From Arabidopsis thaliana (lineage: Eukaryota > Streptophyta > Magnoliopsida > Brassicales > Brassicaceae), in the NCBI RefSeq assembly GCF_000001735.4, contig NC_003070.9:1674001-1738000 (forward strand): DNA of 64,000 nucleotides, given 5' to 3'. A program made the position numbers and the translations under genes. Shown here piece after piece: positions 24,401 to 35,795 of this stretch (position 1 is the first letter of the stretch; every line of letters starts with the position of its first letter). The notes beneath the pieces are model-generated. The model worked only from the letters and a program-made list of their open reading frames with translations. It searched no databases and was not told the origin of the DNA.

Positions 24401-24573
24401 GCACAAAAAGGATCATCTGCTAACAGATTGATCGGAAGCTTATTCTTGGTGTCAATCCAAAGAGCTCCTTAACGACCTGATGCTTCTACTACTCGGAAAC
24501 AGGCATCAATGTTTCCTCGAAAACCACATTCATTCTCACTAAGATTAACTTCTGAGTTCTGACCTACCACCAG

Positions 24574-26799
24574 CTAATTGGCTCCCCTTAGTTGCTCATC
24601 TACAAGGTAATTCTCTATTATTTCATCAATAGGATCTACAATTGTATCTGGCCTCTTGCCCTTGTATTTTGTATCACTGAAAAAGTCAAAAATTTCTTTA
24701 TCCGCAGCTAATCCTTCTCTTCTCATTTGGTCAAACACTTCTCTTGCCTCCAAGAATTTCTTCCTTTTCAAAAAACCTTTAATGAGAACGCTATATGTGC
24801 TGACAGAGACACTAAATCCTTTCCCTTTCATTTCTTGGAATAAAAACCATGCTTCCTTCATGTTCCTAGCCTTGCAATGGCCTTTAACTAAATTCTCATA
24901 CGTCTTACCATCAGGTCCTACTCCTCGCGAACACATGTCCTTATAAATTGCAGTTGCTGCCTTCAGGTTATTTCTAATACAATATTGCTTCACGAGAGAA
25001 TTAAATGTGGTTGCATTAGGCGCTATACCCTTTGCCAACATCCAATTTAATAGCTTCTCACCATCTTCCAACATCCCATGCAAACAAAAGCCATTCATTA
25101 GGACGTTGAATGTGACAATAGTGGGTTGAAGCCCTTTGCCGAGCATCTCCTTCAAAATCTCTTGAGCCTTATCCATCTCCCCTGATTTACAGTAGGCATC
25201 CATTAAGGTTGTATAAGTTACAGTGTCTGCATTAAGCCCCGCAGCTTCAAATTCTCCAACAAGTTTAACTGCCTCCTCAATATTACCCGACTTACATAGA
25301 CCATTGACAATGGAATTATAAGTAAAAATATTTGGCTGAAGACCTATTTTCCACATTTCATGGAGAAGTTCATTCGCTGAATCTAAGTCCCCTTCCTTAC
25401 AAAGCCCATCAATTAATGTGGTGTATGTAACAACATTTGGGGAGCACCCAGCCTGAATCATGTGATTGTGGACCCTAAAAGCATCTTTCATATGCCCTGC
25501 TTTGCAATATCCATTTATAAGTTCAGTAAAAGTAACGCTATCCGGCTCTAAACCCTTGCAAAACATTTCATGAAATAGTTTACCAGCCTCTACCATGTCG
25601 CCAATCTGACAAAACCCTGATATAATAGCAGTATATGTCAAAACATCTGGTGTAATATCCCGAGAGTGCATCTCATAAAAAAACTTCGATGCAGCCCGAA
25701 TATCCCCTCGCTTGCAAAAACCATCAATAAGAGTTGTGTATACTACAGTGTCAGGAAGTATTCCCTGCCTTATCATCTCTGAAAAAGCCTCCTCTGCTTC
25801 GGCTAGCTTACAAATTCTGCAGAGCAAACCAATTATACTACCATAAATATAAGAATTCGGCTTCAGCCCTTTCCGTTTCATTACTTCAATGAGCTTCCAA
25901 ACCTTGTCAAGTTCCCCAAACCTACAGTATCCATTTACCACTGTACTGTAACTGATTACATCAGGTGTGTAGCCCTTCAACTCCATAAGCAGGAGTAGAT
26001 GGTGGGCTTCTTTTATTCTCCCAAGTTGACAAACAAAATGAATGACGATGTTATAAGAAGCAACATTCCAGCAAACACCCACTTCCGGAAACTCCCTGAA
26101 TACTATGATTGCTGTTGCAGTTTTATAGCAATCTTTAGAAAGACGGGTAAGGTACACGTTGCAAGAATCAACAGACAAAACCAATCCGTAGTTCAACATC
26201 TTCTCAAATACTCTTCTCGCCTCACGGAGCAATCCGAAATCAACAAGTACTTGGAAGAAAACATCGAATACACGAGGATCCGAACCCCAGTCCTTGTAAG
26301 TGTATACTAAAAGATCAAAAAACTGTACAAAGGAATCAGTAACATTCAACTTTGGTCTCTCCCAGAAACTACTTATAAGAGACTGAGCCACTTTTAGATC
26401 CTTAGACGCCACAGCCAAATGAATAACAATGCAAAGAGATTCAAGGTTGGAGTCTCTGCGGGAGCGAGCCCAATCAAAGAAGTCAAGAACCAACCTGTAA
26501 TCACACTTAATCTTCATCAGAACCCAAATCAAATGATCAGTTTTGAATTTGCATTCATAAGGCTTTAAACTCCTCCTCAAAGGCTCAGCCCTACGAAGCT
26601 TAATCACATTAGTGATTTGATGTACAAATTCAGTGTCTCTCACTGAAGCTTTCTTTGGTGAATAATCAGGAAAAGGTCTCGTATCGGTTAAAGTTGAGAA
26701 ACTGAGTCCACGAGACTGAAGTGAAAAGAGTTGAATGAAATTTCTGAAGCTAGAAAGAGTACCTCTCTTCATCAACAAGCCAGTGAATGGCTTCTTCAT
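24574..26799 (-). CDS. P-class pentatricopeptide repeat protein
   Basis: Single exon of 741 residues. The first 50 residues are Arg/Ser-rich and poor in acidic residues, as in an organelle (probably mitochondrial) targeting peptide. From about residue 170 to 700 the protein is a chain of 35-residue PPR motifs of the type PDVVTYTTLIDGLCKEGDL, I estimate about fifteen, with no E or DYW extension. It is therefore a P-class member of the kind that binds organelle RNA for stabilisation, splicing or translation. The target is unknown to me. The absence of introns is typical of the family. The ATG at 26799 is the first in frame. I recall the locus as AT1G05670. Confidence 0.93.
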   Translation of the reverse strand: MKKPFTGLLMKRGTLSSFRNFIQLFSLQSRGLSFSTLTDTRPFPDYSPKKASVRDTEFVHQITNVIKLRRAEPLRRSLKPYECKFKTDHLIWVLMKIKCDYRLVLDFFDWARSRRDSNLESLCIVIHLAVASKDLKVAQSLISSFWERPKLNVTDSFVQFFDLLVYTYKDWGSDPRVFDVFFQVLVDFGLLREARRVFEKMLNYGLVLSVDSCNVYLTRLSKDCYKTATAIIVFREFPEVGVCWNVASYNIVIHFVCQLGRIKEAHHLLLLMELKGYTPDVISYSTVVNGYCRFGELDKVWKLIEVMKRKGLKPNSYIYGSIIGLLCRICKLAEAEEAFSEMIRQGILPDTVVYTTLIDGFCKRGDIRAASKFFYEMHSRDITPDVLTYTAIISGFCQIGDMVEAGKLFHEMFCKGLEPDSVTFTELINGYCKAGHMKDAFRVHNHMIQAGCSPNVVTYTTLIDGLCKEGDLDSANELLHEMWKIGLQPNIFTYNSIVNGLCKSGNIEEAVKLVGEFEAAGLNADTVTYTTLMDAYCKSGEMDKAQEILKEMLGKGLQPTIVTFNVLMNGFCLHGMLEDGEKLLNWMLAKGIAPNATTFNSLVKQYCIRNNLKAATAIYKDMCSRGVGPDGKTYENLVKGHCKARNMKEAWFLFQEMKGKGFSVSVSTYSVLIKGFLKRKKFLEAREVFDQMRREGLAADKEIFDFFSDTKYKGKRPDTIVDPIDEIIENYLVDEQLRGAN

Positions 26800-27212
26800 C
26801 GCTCTATCATAAACATCAAAAACTCACCGCGAGCTAAGTAGGTAGTCGAGTCCTGTGGAGAACAATCATTCGCTGATTTTTCGAAAACCCCCAAAGTCTC
26901 TGCACCAAAAAAAATTGACCCGACTCAAGCGGGTGATGGGTTTCGACGTATGTTGCAATGAGATTGAGAACTTGAATAAAAATACAAACTTTTTGTTTCT
27001 CTCTTTCTCTGTCTCTGAAGAGAAATTCTGAAAATGAAGGGCACGGCGTGCGATTAAAGACGACGATCGATTTGGGGATTTTGGTTGAAACGGCGTCGTA
27101 TATGCGAACGGTCATTTTAACGAACAAAACGATTCGCTTTTGAGCTAAAACCACTTAAAAGCCCATTAAGAATATCACTTAGGCCCATATTAAACAACAC
27201 AATTTCAATCAT
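26800..27212. other. PPR upstream region and UGT74E1 3' flank
   Basis: This short intergenic stretch has a (CT)n tract near 26995-27020. ORF-like readings on the minus strand begin without a convincing start and look like chance. Confidence 0.5.
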
Positions 27213-28715
27213 TCAACAAAACATAGAAACAAACTCATTGATGTTCTTATCAGAACTACCTCCTTCAGAAACAGCCTCTTGAGCCAACACTTTCCATTTC
27301 TCAGCATTCTTTCTAATCTCTTTACCTTGCTCTGCCTCCATAACTTCTTCCACACGTCTCACAAACTCTTCTCTTCTCACGAACCCATCACTGTCTGCTT
27401 TAACCCTAACTCCAACTTTCCACACATCCTCCATGAACTTAGCATTTGTAGGCTGATCTGCCCAATGAGGCATACCAATCATTGGAACTCCCAAACTCAA
27501 TCCCTCTAACGTCGAGTTCCATCCACAATGTGTCACGAAACAACCGATCGATTTATGTGTAAGAACTTCAAGTTGTGGACTCCAGCTCACGGTCAGTCCT
27601 TTCTCACCAATTTCCTCTATATAGTTTTCTGGAAGTTTTCTTCTCTCCGTCTCTCTCACAACCCACAAAAAGAAATGTCCGCTCTGTTTCAGACCCGCCG
27701 CTAGTTCTATCAGTTGATCTTTTTTTAGAACCACCAAGCTCCCAAATGATACATAAACAACTGAACTAGGCTGCTTTGAGTTGAGCCACTCCATGCATTC
27801 AGCGATTTTCGCACCGAAGAGGCTGAATCCGTAGTTTTTGTCTTCAGCCAGTCGCTTATCTAAATACATTGATGGAACAGTTGGTCCTATGTTCAGGACA
27901 GGCCACACGCTTTTAATCCATTTCAGCAACTAAAAGCAGCAAAAAAGAAAAAAGAAACACAAGACAAATTAACCATAATAAACCTTTAAGAGCAAAAAAT
28001 GTCAATTAGTATAGTATCACAATTCTTTTTGTTTATATCAAATCTAATAAAATTTTCTATTTATCGGTACCTTTTCTTCCAATTTATCGAAAGTGTTGCA
28101 CAAAACTATATCAACTCGATCAATGTTTGAGAGCTGATCGATCACAGTCCTTAGAATATATGGGTAAGAGGAAGATTCACAGAGGAAAGACGGCAAATCA
28201 TTCGCATTCAGAATCGGTAACGAAGGGAAAGATGCTAACGTCGAGTGACCATACTTTGTAGACGGTACAGAGAACGAGCCCTTGAATACATGATAGTAAA
28301 TAGCTGAGACAAGCCAAGGCTGCGTGAAAAACACGGCACCGCTCAAACCATAACTATGAGCTACATCCAGAAGCCACGGCATGGTGGAGTCGTACACAAG
28401 AGCCCTAGGAGGATTTCCCGATAGTTTCATGTCTTCTATCAACTTCGGTAAGCGGTTTTTGATGCTGGATTCTACTCTTTCCATGTACTCATCTAGGTCT
28501 TCTGATCGTTCCTGGCCTTCTTGGAAACCATTGGAGATGGGGACGACAGTGATTGTGTCGTGCTCTGTTTTGTACGGCGGAGAGGGCTTGTCGGAGACGA
28601 GGACAAGAGTGATCTTAAGACTTTTTGAGGCTAAGCGTTTACAGAATTGGGACATTGGAGTTATGTGGCCTTGTGCTGGGAAAGGCAAAACAATAACATG
28701 AGATCCTTCTCTCAT
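27213..28715 (-). CDS. UGT74E1: UDP-glycosyltransferase 74E1
   Basis: Exons on the minus strand: 28071-28715 and 27213-27929; 453 residues. It is a family 1 GT-B glycosyltransferase. The N terminus (LPFPAQGHITPM) carries the catalytic-base His of the GH-x-x-P motif. The PSPG sugar-donor box runs from WSPQ at about 331 through HCGWNSTLEGLSLGVP to DQ at about 374. It transfers glucose from UDP-glucose to a small acceptor in the cytosol. Its close paralogue UGT74E2 acts on indole-3-butyric acid, but this copy's acceptor is not something I can state. A TATAAATA element at 28771-28778 lies about 55 bases upstream of the ATG at 28715. Confidence 0.94.
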
Positions 28716-29195
28716 CTTTTTTTTTTTTGTCTTTCGTTCTTACTCTGACTCTGTTATGTGTGGGTGTGTGTATTTATAAGGTTGGGTTAGAGGACGACTT
28801 TGATTTTACGACTTTTCTTGTGACTACTATCCAAAAAGGTCAAACGTGGCTACCAAGATGTGTGGGGATAGACATCGATGATAATTCAACCTACCATATG
28901 ACCTTTGACTGCATAAGGCCGTCACATTTAAAGTAGCTTTAGGTGTGTAGTGTATATTTCATTTTTAAAAAAAAATGAGATGAATTTTTATAGAGTTATG
29001 CAAAATTTTATCCGGCTTGGATATTTTATTAAACCCTGGATTTTTAACTCACATGTTATCATTTGGAACTTGGAATTAATAGAGAGCTGAAGACAAATGA
29101 GAAACTATATTATTAGTTATTACTACAACAACAACAAGAATTACAATTGGACTTGCAAAAGACGATGTACTTTTGAACATATCAATTTAAATCAT
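28716..29195. promoter_or_regulatory. UGT74E1 promoter and UGT74E2 3' flank
   Basis: The TATAAATA on the minus strand (28771-28778) is the only element I would name. The rest up to 29195 includes a GTTGTTGTTGTAG-like stretch on the minus strand (about 29122-29136) and otherwise AT-rich DNA. No gene is supported. Confidence 0.6.
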
Positions 29196-30639
29196 TCAAC
29201 AAAACATAGAAACAAACTCATTGATGCTCTTATCAGAGCTACCTCCTTCAGAAACTGCCTCTTGAGCCAACACTTTCCATTTCTCAGCATTCTTTCTAAT
29301 CTCTTTCCCTTTCTCTCCCTCCATAACTTCTTCCACACTTCTCATAATCTCTTCTCTTCTCACAAACCCATCACCTTCTGCCTTAACCCTTACCCCAACC
29401 TTCCACACATCCTGCATGAACTTAGCATTCGTGGGCTGATCAGTCCAGTGTGGCATACCAATCATTGGAACTCCCAAACTCAATCCCTCTAACGTCGAGT
29501 TCCATCCACAGTGTGTCAAGAAACAACCGATTGATTTATGTGCAAGTACGTCAAGCTGAGGACTCCAGCTTACAATAAGTCCTTTTTCACCGATTTCCTC
29601 GACATAGTTTCTTGGAAGTTTGTGTGTCTCTGTCTCTCTCACAACCCACAGAAAGAAACGTCCGCTCTGTTTCAGACCCGCAGCGAGTTCCAACATTTGA
29701 TCTTCTTTTAGAATCACCAAACTTCCGAATGATAAATAGACAACAGAATTAGGCTCCTTTGAGTTTAGCCACTCCATGCATTCAGCGACTTTCGCATTGA
29801 AGAGGCTAAAACCGTAGTTCTTGTCTTCAGACAGTCGTTTGTCTAAATACATCGATGGAACCGTTGGTCCAATATTCAAGACTGGCCACAAGCTTTGGAC
29901 CCATTTCAACAACTACAAGCAGAGAAAATAAAACTTAAAACACTTCCTACAAAAGACAGAGACATGTTCCTCTATATGGATTTATATTCTGTACCTTTTC
30001 CTCCAATTTATCGAAAGTGTTGCACAACACTATGTCGACTCGATCAATGTTTGAGAGCTGATCCACCACAATCCTCAGTATATTCGGGTATGAGGACGAT
30101 TCGCAGAGGAAAGACGGCAAATCATTTGCAGTCAGCATCGGGAACGAAGGGAAAGATGCTAATGTCGAGTGACCGTACTTTGTAGACGGTACAGAGAACG
30201 AACCCTTGAAAACATGGTAGTAAATAGCTGTGACAAGCCAAGGTTGCGTGAAAAACACGGCACCGCTCAATCCATAACTATGAGCTACATCAAGAAGCCA
30301 TGGCATGGTGGAGTCGTACACGATAGCCCTAGGTGGATTTCCCGACAGTTTCATGTCTTCAACCAACTTCGGTAAGGTGTTTTTGATGCTGGTTTCTACT
30401 CTTTCCATGTAATCATCGAGGTCTTGTAATGGTTCCTCGCCTTCTTGGAAGCCGTTGGAGATGGGGAAGACAGTGATTGAGTCGTGCTCTGTTTTGTATG
30501 GAGGAGAGGGTTTGTCGGAGACGAGGACCAGAGTGAGCTTAAGACCTTTTGAGGCTAAGCGTTTGCAGAACTGGGACATTGGAGTTATGTGGCCTTGTCC
30601 TGGGAAAGGCAAGACGATAAGATGAGATCCTTCTCTCAT
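29196..30639 (-). CDS. UGT74E2: UDP-glycosyltransferase 74E2 (indole-3-butyrate glucosyltransferase)
   Basis: Exons on the minus strand: 29995-30639 and 29196-29912; 453 residues with the same exon sizes (645 and 717 bases) as UGT74E1. It has the catalytic His motif LPFPGQGHITPM and a PSPG box from WSPQ (about 331) to DQ (about 374), including HCGWNSTLEGLSLGVP. From the literature, UGT74E2 is induced by hydrogen peroxide and water stress, and glucosylates the auxin indole-3-butyric acid, altering shoot architecture and stress tolerance. A TATATATA-type element lies near 30717-30724. The intron is short (82 bases) compared with 141 bases in UGT74E1. Confidence 0.94.
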
Positions 30640-31401
30640 TTTCTCCTTCTTTTTAATCTTGTGTTGTTACTGACTCTAGTTTTTGTTGTGTGGGTGTTGT
30701 TGGTGTGTGTTATGGATATATATATGATTGGATTAGAGAACGACTTCGATTTTACTACGGCTTTGGTGGGGGACTCATTAATTGGACTACAATCCAAAAA
30801 TTGTCTATGTTCCGTGGCGACCAAGATGTGCGGAACAGTGACCGAGGTCGATGATAATGCAATTCACCGATATATGTTGACATAATTGTTTTAGTTTATT
30901 AGTTTATCGTTAGCATGTGACTTATGACATGTGATATATCAATATGTAACTCGCAACATACGTACGTGTATATCAGATTCTTTTTGTCATCTTCCCTGAG
31001 AGAGAGACACTGCATCTCAGCCTCTCAGCTATGTATTACTGTTGATGTCATTGCTTATGCAATCCGAATCCAAATTGTAAAATCAAAGAAAATTTTCTAT
31101 TTCTTTCTATTTACATTACCTGTTAATTCGTCCCCAAATATTTTTGATGTCACTCATTATTACAAAGGAACAAAATAAGGAACCGAAAACAGAAATAATG
31201 GGAAAAAAGACTACTTCGACAACTTCCGGCCTTTTTATATTTAACGCCGTCCCACTTTGGAACCCAATCTATCCACGTGGAGCTCTATCACTGGTCATTC
31301 TTAATTCTCTGGAGTTCACAAATTTATGCAAGAAAATAAAAAAATTGATTTTGACCGCCTCCGAGTCTTTTTACAACTTTTTAATTCGAATTTTGATAAC
31401 A
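30640..31401. promoter_or_regulatory. UGT74E2 upstream region
   Basis: Apart from the TATA-like element near 30717, it includes a GCAACATACGTACGTG stretch (about 30953-30968) and a CCACGTGG palindrome at 31273-31280, a G-box-like core. No coding sequence is supported. Confidence 0.45.
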
Positions 31402-32120
31402 TCTATATATACATTTTTGGAGCTATTTTAGTAAATAAATCCTTAAGTTGGGACTTATTTACAGTGGATGTCATTGATATTTAATTATTATAACTAATTA
31501 ATATTCTTAATTATTAGCATTTCTTTATCTAATATATTTCCATCAATTCTAATTACTTTTAAAAAGGAGAAATCTTAGGAATTTATTAATATTATACTTT
31601 ATTAAAAATAAATATTATAGTTAGTTAAACATTTAAAATATTTAACGGAAAAACGTTTTATAATATTTATAATATGTGAAATGTATAAAAATTAAATAAT
31701 CATTTGAAATAAAACTTTTAAATTGATGTGAATTATAAATTTTTTAATAAAAATATTATTCAAACAAAAAATAAAAAAATAATGTTTAATTTTACCGAAC
31801 GAGATTAGATGATAAGACGGGTTTATAATATTTATAATATATGAATTTTAAAACAATTAAATAACCATTTAAAATAAAACTTTTAAACTGATTTGAATTA
31901 TATATCTTTTAAATTAAAGTATTATTAAAACAAAAATAACAAAATAATTTTTAGTTTCGCTGAACGGGGTTAGATGGTATGACGAGTTTGGGTCGATAGG
32001 TAATACGAGACAGTATAGCATGGGTGAAATCTATTAGATATGTTTAATTTCACTGAACGAGATTAGATGATATGACGGCTTTGGATCGATAATAATACGA
32101 GACAGTATATCATGGGTGAA

Positions 32121-32157
<37 letters not shown>

Positions 32158-32438
32158 AAATATCATTATATTAATAAAATTAATATAATTAAAATTTGAA
32201 TTATTTAGTTATAATCTAAATTTTAACTTAATAAACTGTGTGTTATTCTTTCTATATTGTTAAACAGTAAAAAATAAACATAGTAATTGTATACTAAATA
32301 ATATATATATATATATATAAGAGTTGTACATTTAGAAAATATTAAAATGAATTATATTTATTTAATCTACTAAACAAATTAACTTTTTAGTTTTTAAAAA
32401 AGATATAACCCCGCGGTATACCGCAGATTAAAATCTAG
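31402..32438 (+). mobile_element. Non-autonomous Helitron (ATREP-like)
   Basis: The right end has the Helitron signature: a perfect 12-base palindrome GCGGTATACCGC at 32413-32424, ten bases of spacer, then CTAG at 32435-32438 followed by host T. The proposed left end starts TCTATATATAC at 31402 after host A, giving the expected insertion between A and T. Within it a motif of the type GAACGAGATTAGATGATATGACG recurs at about 31797, 31962 and 32056, and AT microsatellites lie at about 32126-32155 and 32301-32318. It encodes no Rep/helicase and no capture-like ORF. The right end is firm. The left end is my best choice, not proven. Confidence 0.7.
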
Positions 32439-33808
32439 TTAACTGATAATCTTGCTGCATAATATAGCCACCACTAAATTTACGGTTTACTATCAGAAAT
32501 CTGTTTTGTTCTAAATTAAATTAAATTCCAAGATCTTTATTTTCCTTTACTTGACACAATCGTTTAATTATTTGTCATTTTATTTTCTTAATTTTTAACC
32601 TAAATTAATTAAAAAAAAAGATGACTTGACCCTTATTTCATTATTTGTATCATATTAATTGGTCGGTCGTCGGTGTTATATTTTCACCGGCTAGTCGGTA
32701 AAGATAATGTGCTTATATTTGGTGACAAGGATTCACTAACTTTGATCTTTGGTGCAATTGAAGATCAGCCATATGTATTTCAACCTTATATTATCCCCCA
32801 AATCATTCCAACTTTTATTTTATAAACATTCGTGGCCTTCATTTTTCCACTCTGTTGTTTTCTCATACTTTTAATAATTTCTTTTGCCCATTTGTCTTTA
32901 TCATTCGAAGAACTCAGAAACAACTAACTCTTCATTCTTGATTCTCCCACTTAAACGACGGCGTTTTTGCTTAACGTTTATGTATGCAAGCAAATTTACA
33001 TACTTTTCGTGACCTTTGGTTTCTGTGTTGTGTGATATTTACTACGAAACCACTTGTCACCAAAGGTTCTTCTTTCTGTTAGCGTTGGGTTCGTGATTCC
33101 AAGATCAATGGTTGTGAACTTCACTAGTTAGAGATACTGAATCAAAGAGATGATTCTTCCGAGAATTGGGTAAATCTTCGATTCTGATTTTCTGGGTAAG
33201 AATGATCAAGACCCTTCCTTTATTTTCTTTTTTTGTTCTTGCCTAATAATTCTTATTCTCTGAATTTGATTTCTTTCTTTTAATGACTCAGAATCTTCCG
33301 TATTGGATGTTTTTGTTCCTGTTCTTGATAATCTCTTTATGACTGTATCTCTACCTCTGGATTCTCACTGTCACTGATGTTCATGTCTAATGAAGCTTCT
33401 TTAATTTAGTCTTGTTCGTGTCACTGTTCGATATTTTTAAATCAAAAGTTGCTAACTTTGTGTCAATGATTTGCTTAAGTAGGACTATTTTGAGTTTATG
33501 GACATTTGATTCTTAAATTCTGAGGTTGCATCAGATTAGGGAACTTGAATCTTGGTTACTGTAAATTTACTAGGAGAAACCTGAGATTGACTATTAACTC
33601 TGATATATAACTTATGTTTGCTTCTTGCATTTGATCTTAACAGATTAAAGAACACGTAACCTATTTTCAATTCGCGGGTTTGATTCCATAGCTTCTTCAG
33701 ATCATACATTCTCGCAAGTGTTCGATACGGGAGTAGAAGAAGAAGAGTCTTTCTATGCTCCTGATCATGATGTCTTGACTCTGCTTCAACCTAACTTCAC
33801 CAGCAACG
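32439..33808 (+). promoter_or_regulatory. BT3 promoter, leader and probable 5' UTR intron
   Basis: Upstream DNA of BT3. A probable leader intron runs from a GTAAGAATG donor at about 33195 to a TTAACAG acceptor at about 33643, inside non-coding sequence. After that acceptor an ATG at 33755 opens a seven-codon ORF (MLLIMMS) ending at 33778, 30 bases before the main ATG. I see no other gene. Confidence 0.55.
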
Positions 33809-35132
33809 ATGTCTAGTAGTACCAAGAACATTCCAAAACCTCCTCCTCTTCCTTGTATTACCTACCAGCGTTTTCAATCTAGTACAAGGAAACCTTCGAG
33901 CTTAATGCGCCTTGTGCCTAAAGAAGCACTTGAAACTTGGGATAAGCTTTTCAAGGAAGGATCTGGAGCAGATACATATGTTGAAACCGATAACAAGTCT
34001 CACTTTCCTGCCCATTCAAGTGTCCTGGTGAGTTTTATTAACTGGTAATTGAGCTCATTTTCCGGGCTTACTGATCAATATTACAAGGTTTTTGTCTTCT
34101 GCAGGCTGCAGCCTCACCAGTTATAGCGACACTTCTGAATCAATCGAGGGATAAGAATGGGAATACATACCTCAAAATCCATGGAGTTCCTTGTGAAGCA
34201 GTCTACATGTTCATTAGGTTTCTATACTCTTCCTGGTATGTTCTATGTGTTACAAATGCTTTCGTAATGCTTGTTTCTCCTTTGAACCATGCCTGATATT
34301 AAAACCTACAGCTACGAGGAGGAAGAAATGAAGAAGTTTGTGCTCCATTTATTGGTTCTGTCACATTGCTACTCGGTCCCATCTCTTAAAAGACTTTGTG
34401 TAGAGATTCTCGATCAAGGATGGATTAACAAGGAGAATGTGATCGATGTGCTTCAACTAGCGAGAAACTGTGACGTGACAAGGATTTGCTTTGTATGTCT
34501 TTCCATGGTCATCAAAGACTTCAAATCTGTATCTTCAACAGAGGGATGGAAAGTGATGAAACGCTCTAATCCTTTGCTCGAACAAGAGCTCATTGAGGCA
34601 GTCATCGAATCCGACAGTAGGAAACAAGAAAGAAGAAGAAAACTGGAGGAGAGAGAAGTGTATTTGCAGCTCTATGAAGCCATGGAAGCTCTTGTCCACA
34701 TATGTCGTGAAGGTTGTGGGACAATTGGACCTCGCGATAAGGCCCTTAAAGGAAGCCATACCGTGTGTAAATTCCCGGCGTGTAAAGGGCTTGAAGGTGC
34801 GCTCAGACATTTCTTGGGATGCAAGTCTAGGGCTTCATGTTCTCATTGCAAAAGGATGTGGCAGCTTCTTCAGCTTCACTCTTGTATCTGTGATGATTCT
34901 AATTCTTGCAAAGTTTCTCTCTGCTGGTAAGTTATATCGCACATTTCAGACAACGCCAACAACCTTAAGATACAGATGGTAATCGTTTTCTTAACCTTGT
35001 AGGAATTTCAAGGAGAAAATGAAGAAGCTTAGCAAGAAAGAACAATCTAAATGGCGATTGCTTGTAGAAAACATTATTAGGGCGAGGAACAGTCTCGGGC
35101 CCTTCTCGTCACGTTCTTCTGGTTTGATATAG
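33809..35132 (+). CDS. BT3: BTB and TAZ domain protein 3
   Basis: Four exons: 33809-34027, 34105-34235, 34312-34926 and 35003-35132; 364 residues, the known BT3 length. A BTB/POZ domain (about 50-150, [22 protein letters not shown] onward) is followed by a BACK-like linker. A TAZ zinc finger (about 215-320) follows, with the expected His/Cys pattern ([37 protein letters not shown]). The C terminus is basic and contains the segment that family studies link to calmodulin binding. BT proteins act in the nucleus and cytosol as scaffolds, bind BET-type bromodomain proteins, and act redundantly in gametophyte development and in nutrient and hormone responses. Confidence 0.95.
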
Positions 35133-35795
35133 AAACAGGTTTTAGATTTTAGTGTATAGCCAGTTAGACACAAAAAGAAAACGTACATAGGCGCAGGGTA
35201 TAGTGTATATTGCGCACCAATACGGCGCACAATAGTGGTTTTGAACAAACATTGTCTATATCAAGTTGGTTGTTATATACATGCCGAGTCGTGATTCGTG
35301 ACAGTAATGTGAAGAAGTTTTTGCATCATCACTCATTTTATGTTAGAAATTCAAATCAATAATATTGGTCCTAAACGACTTTATTTAGAGGCAGACAAAA
35401 AAGATATACATTAATGTTATTTATATCATGATTGTCATGACTTAACATATTTCAAGTTGAGTTATCTAGTGAAAATATATATATCCTAGTTCATGAAAAA
35501 TGAAAATCAACCTTCTTGAGTGTTATACTTCTTTTTGTAAGGATAATAATTGATATATACGGCGGGTCTCTCGTTGACTTTTGATGGTGATTTGACTTTG
35601 CAATGTCACCAAGAGCAAGTAGCTAATTTAAATCACTTTTAACTTCCAATTTGTTTATGTTTGGTCTTCAGACTTTACGTCAGAATAATTATTTTTGTGT
35701 CTTTAAATGAAAACTTCAAACTTCATCACATCAAAAATCTCAACCCCATTTTTAGTTGTCTTCTTTTTCCTTGTTTTTCAAGAAACCAGACGAAA
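35133..35795. other. BT3 3' flank and receptor kinase upstream region
   Basis: The DNA is AT-rich. The part up to about 35300 is the probable BT3 3' UTR. A TTGAC W-box core lies at about 35575-35579 in the upstream DNA of the kinase gene. No coding sequence is supported. Confidence 0.45.

Noticed and set aside
24574-28715. A single fused PPR-UGT gene across this interval
   Set aside because: The two frames are separated by about 400 bases of non-coding DNA with their own start and stop codons, and UGT74E1 has its own TATA box. They are separate genes.
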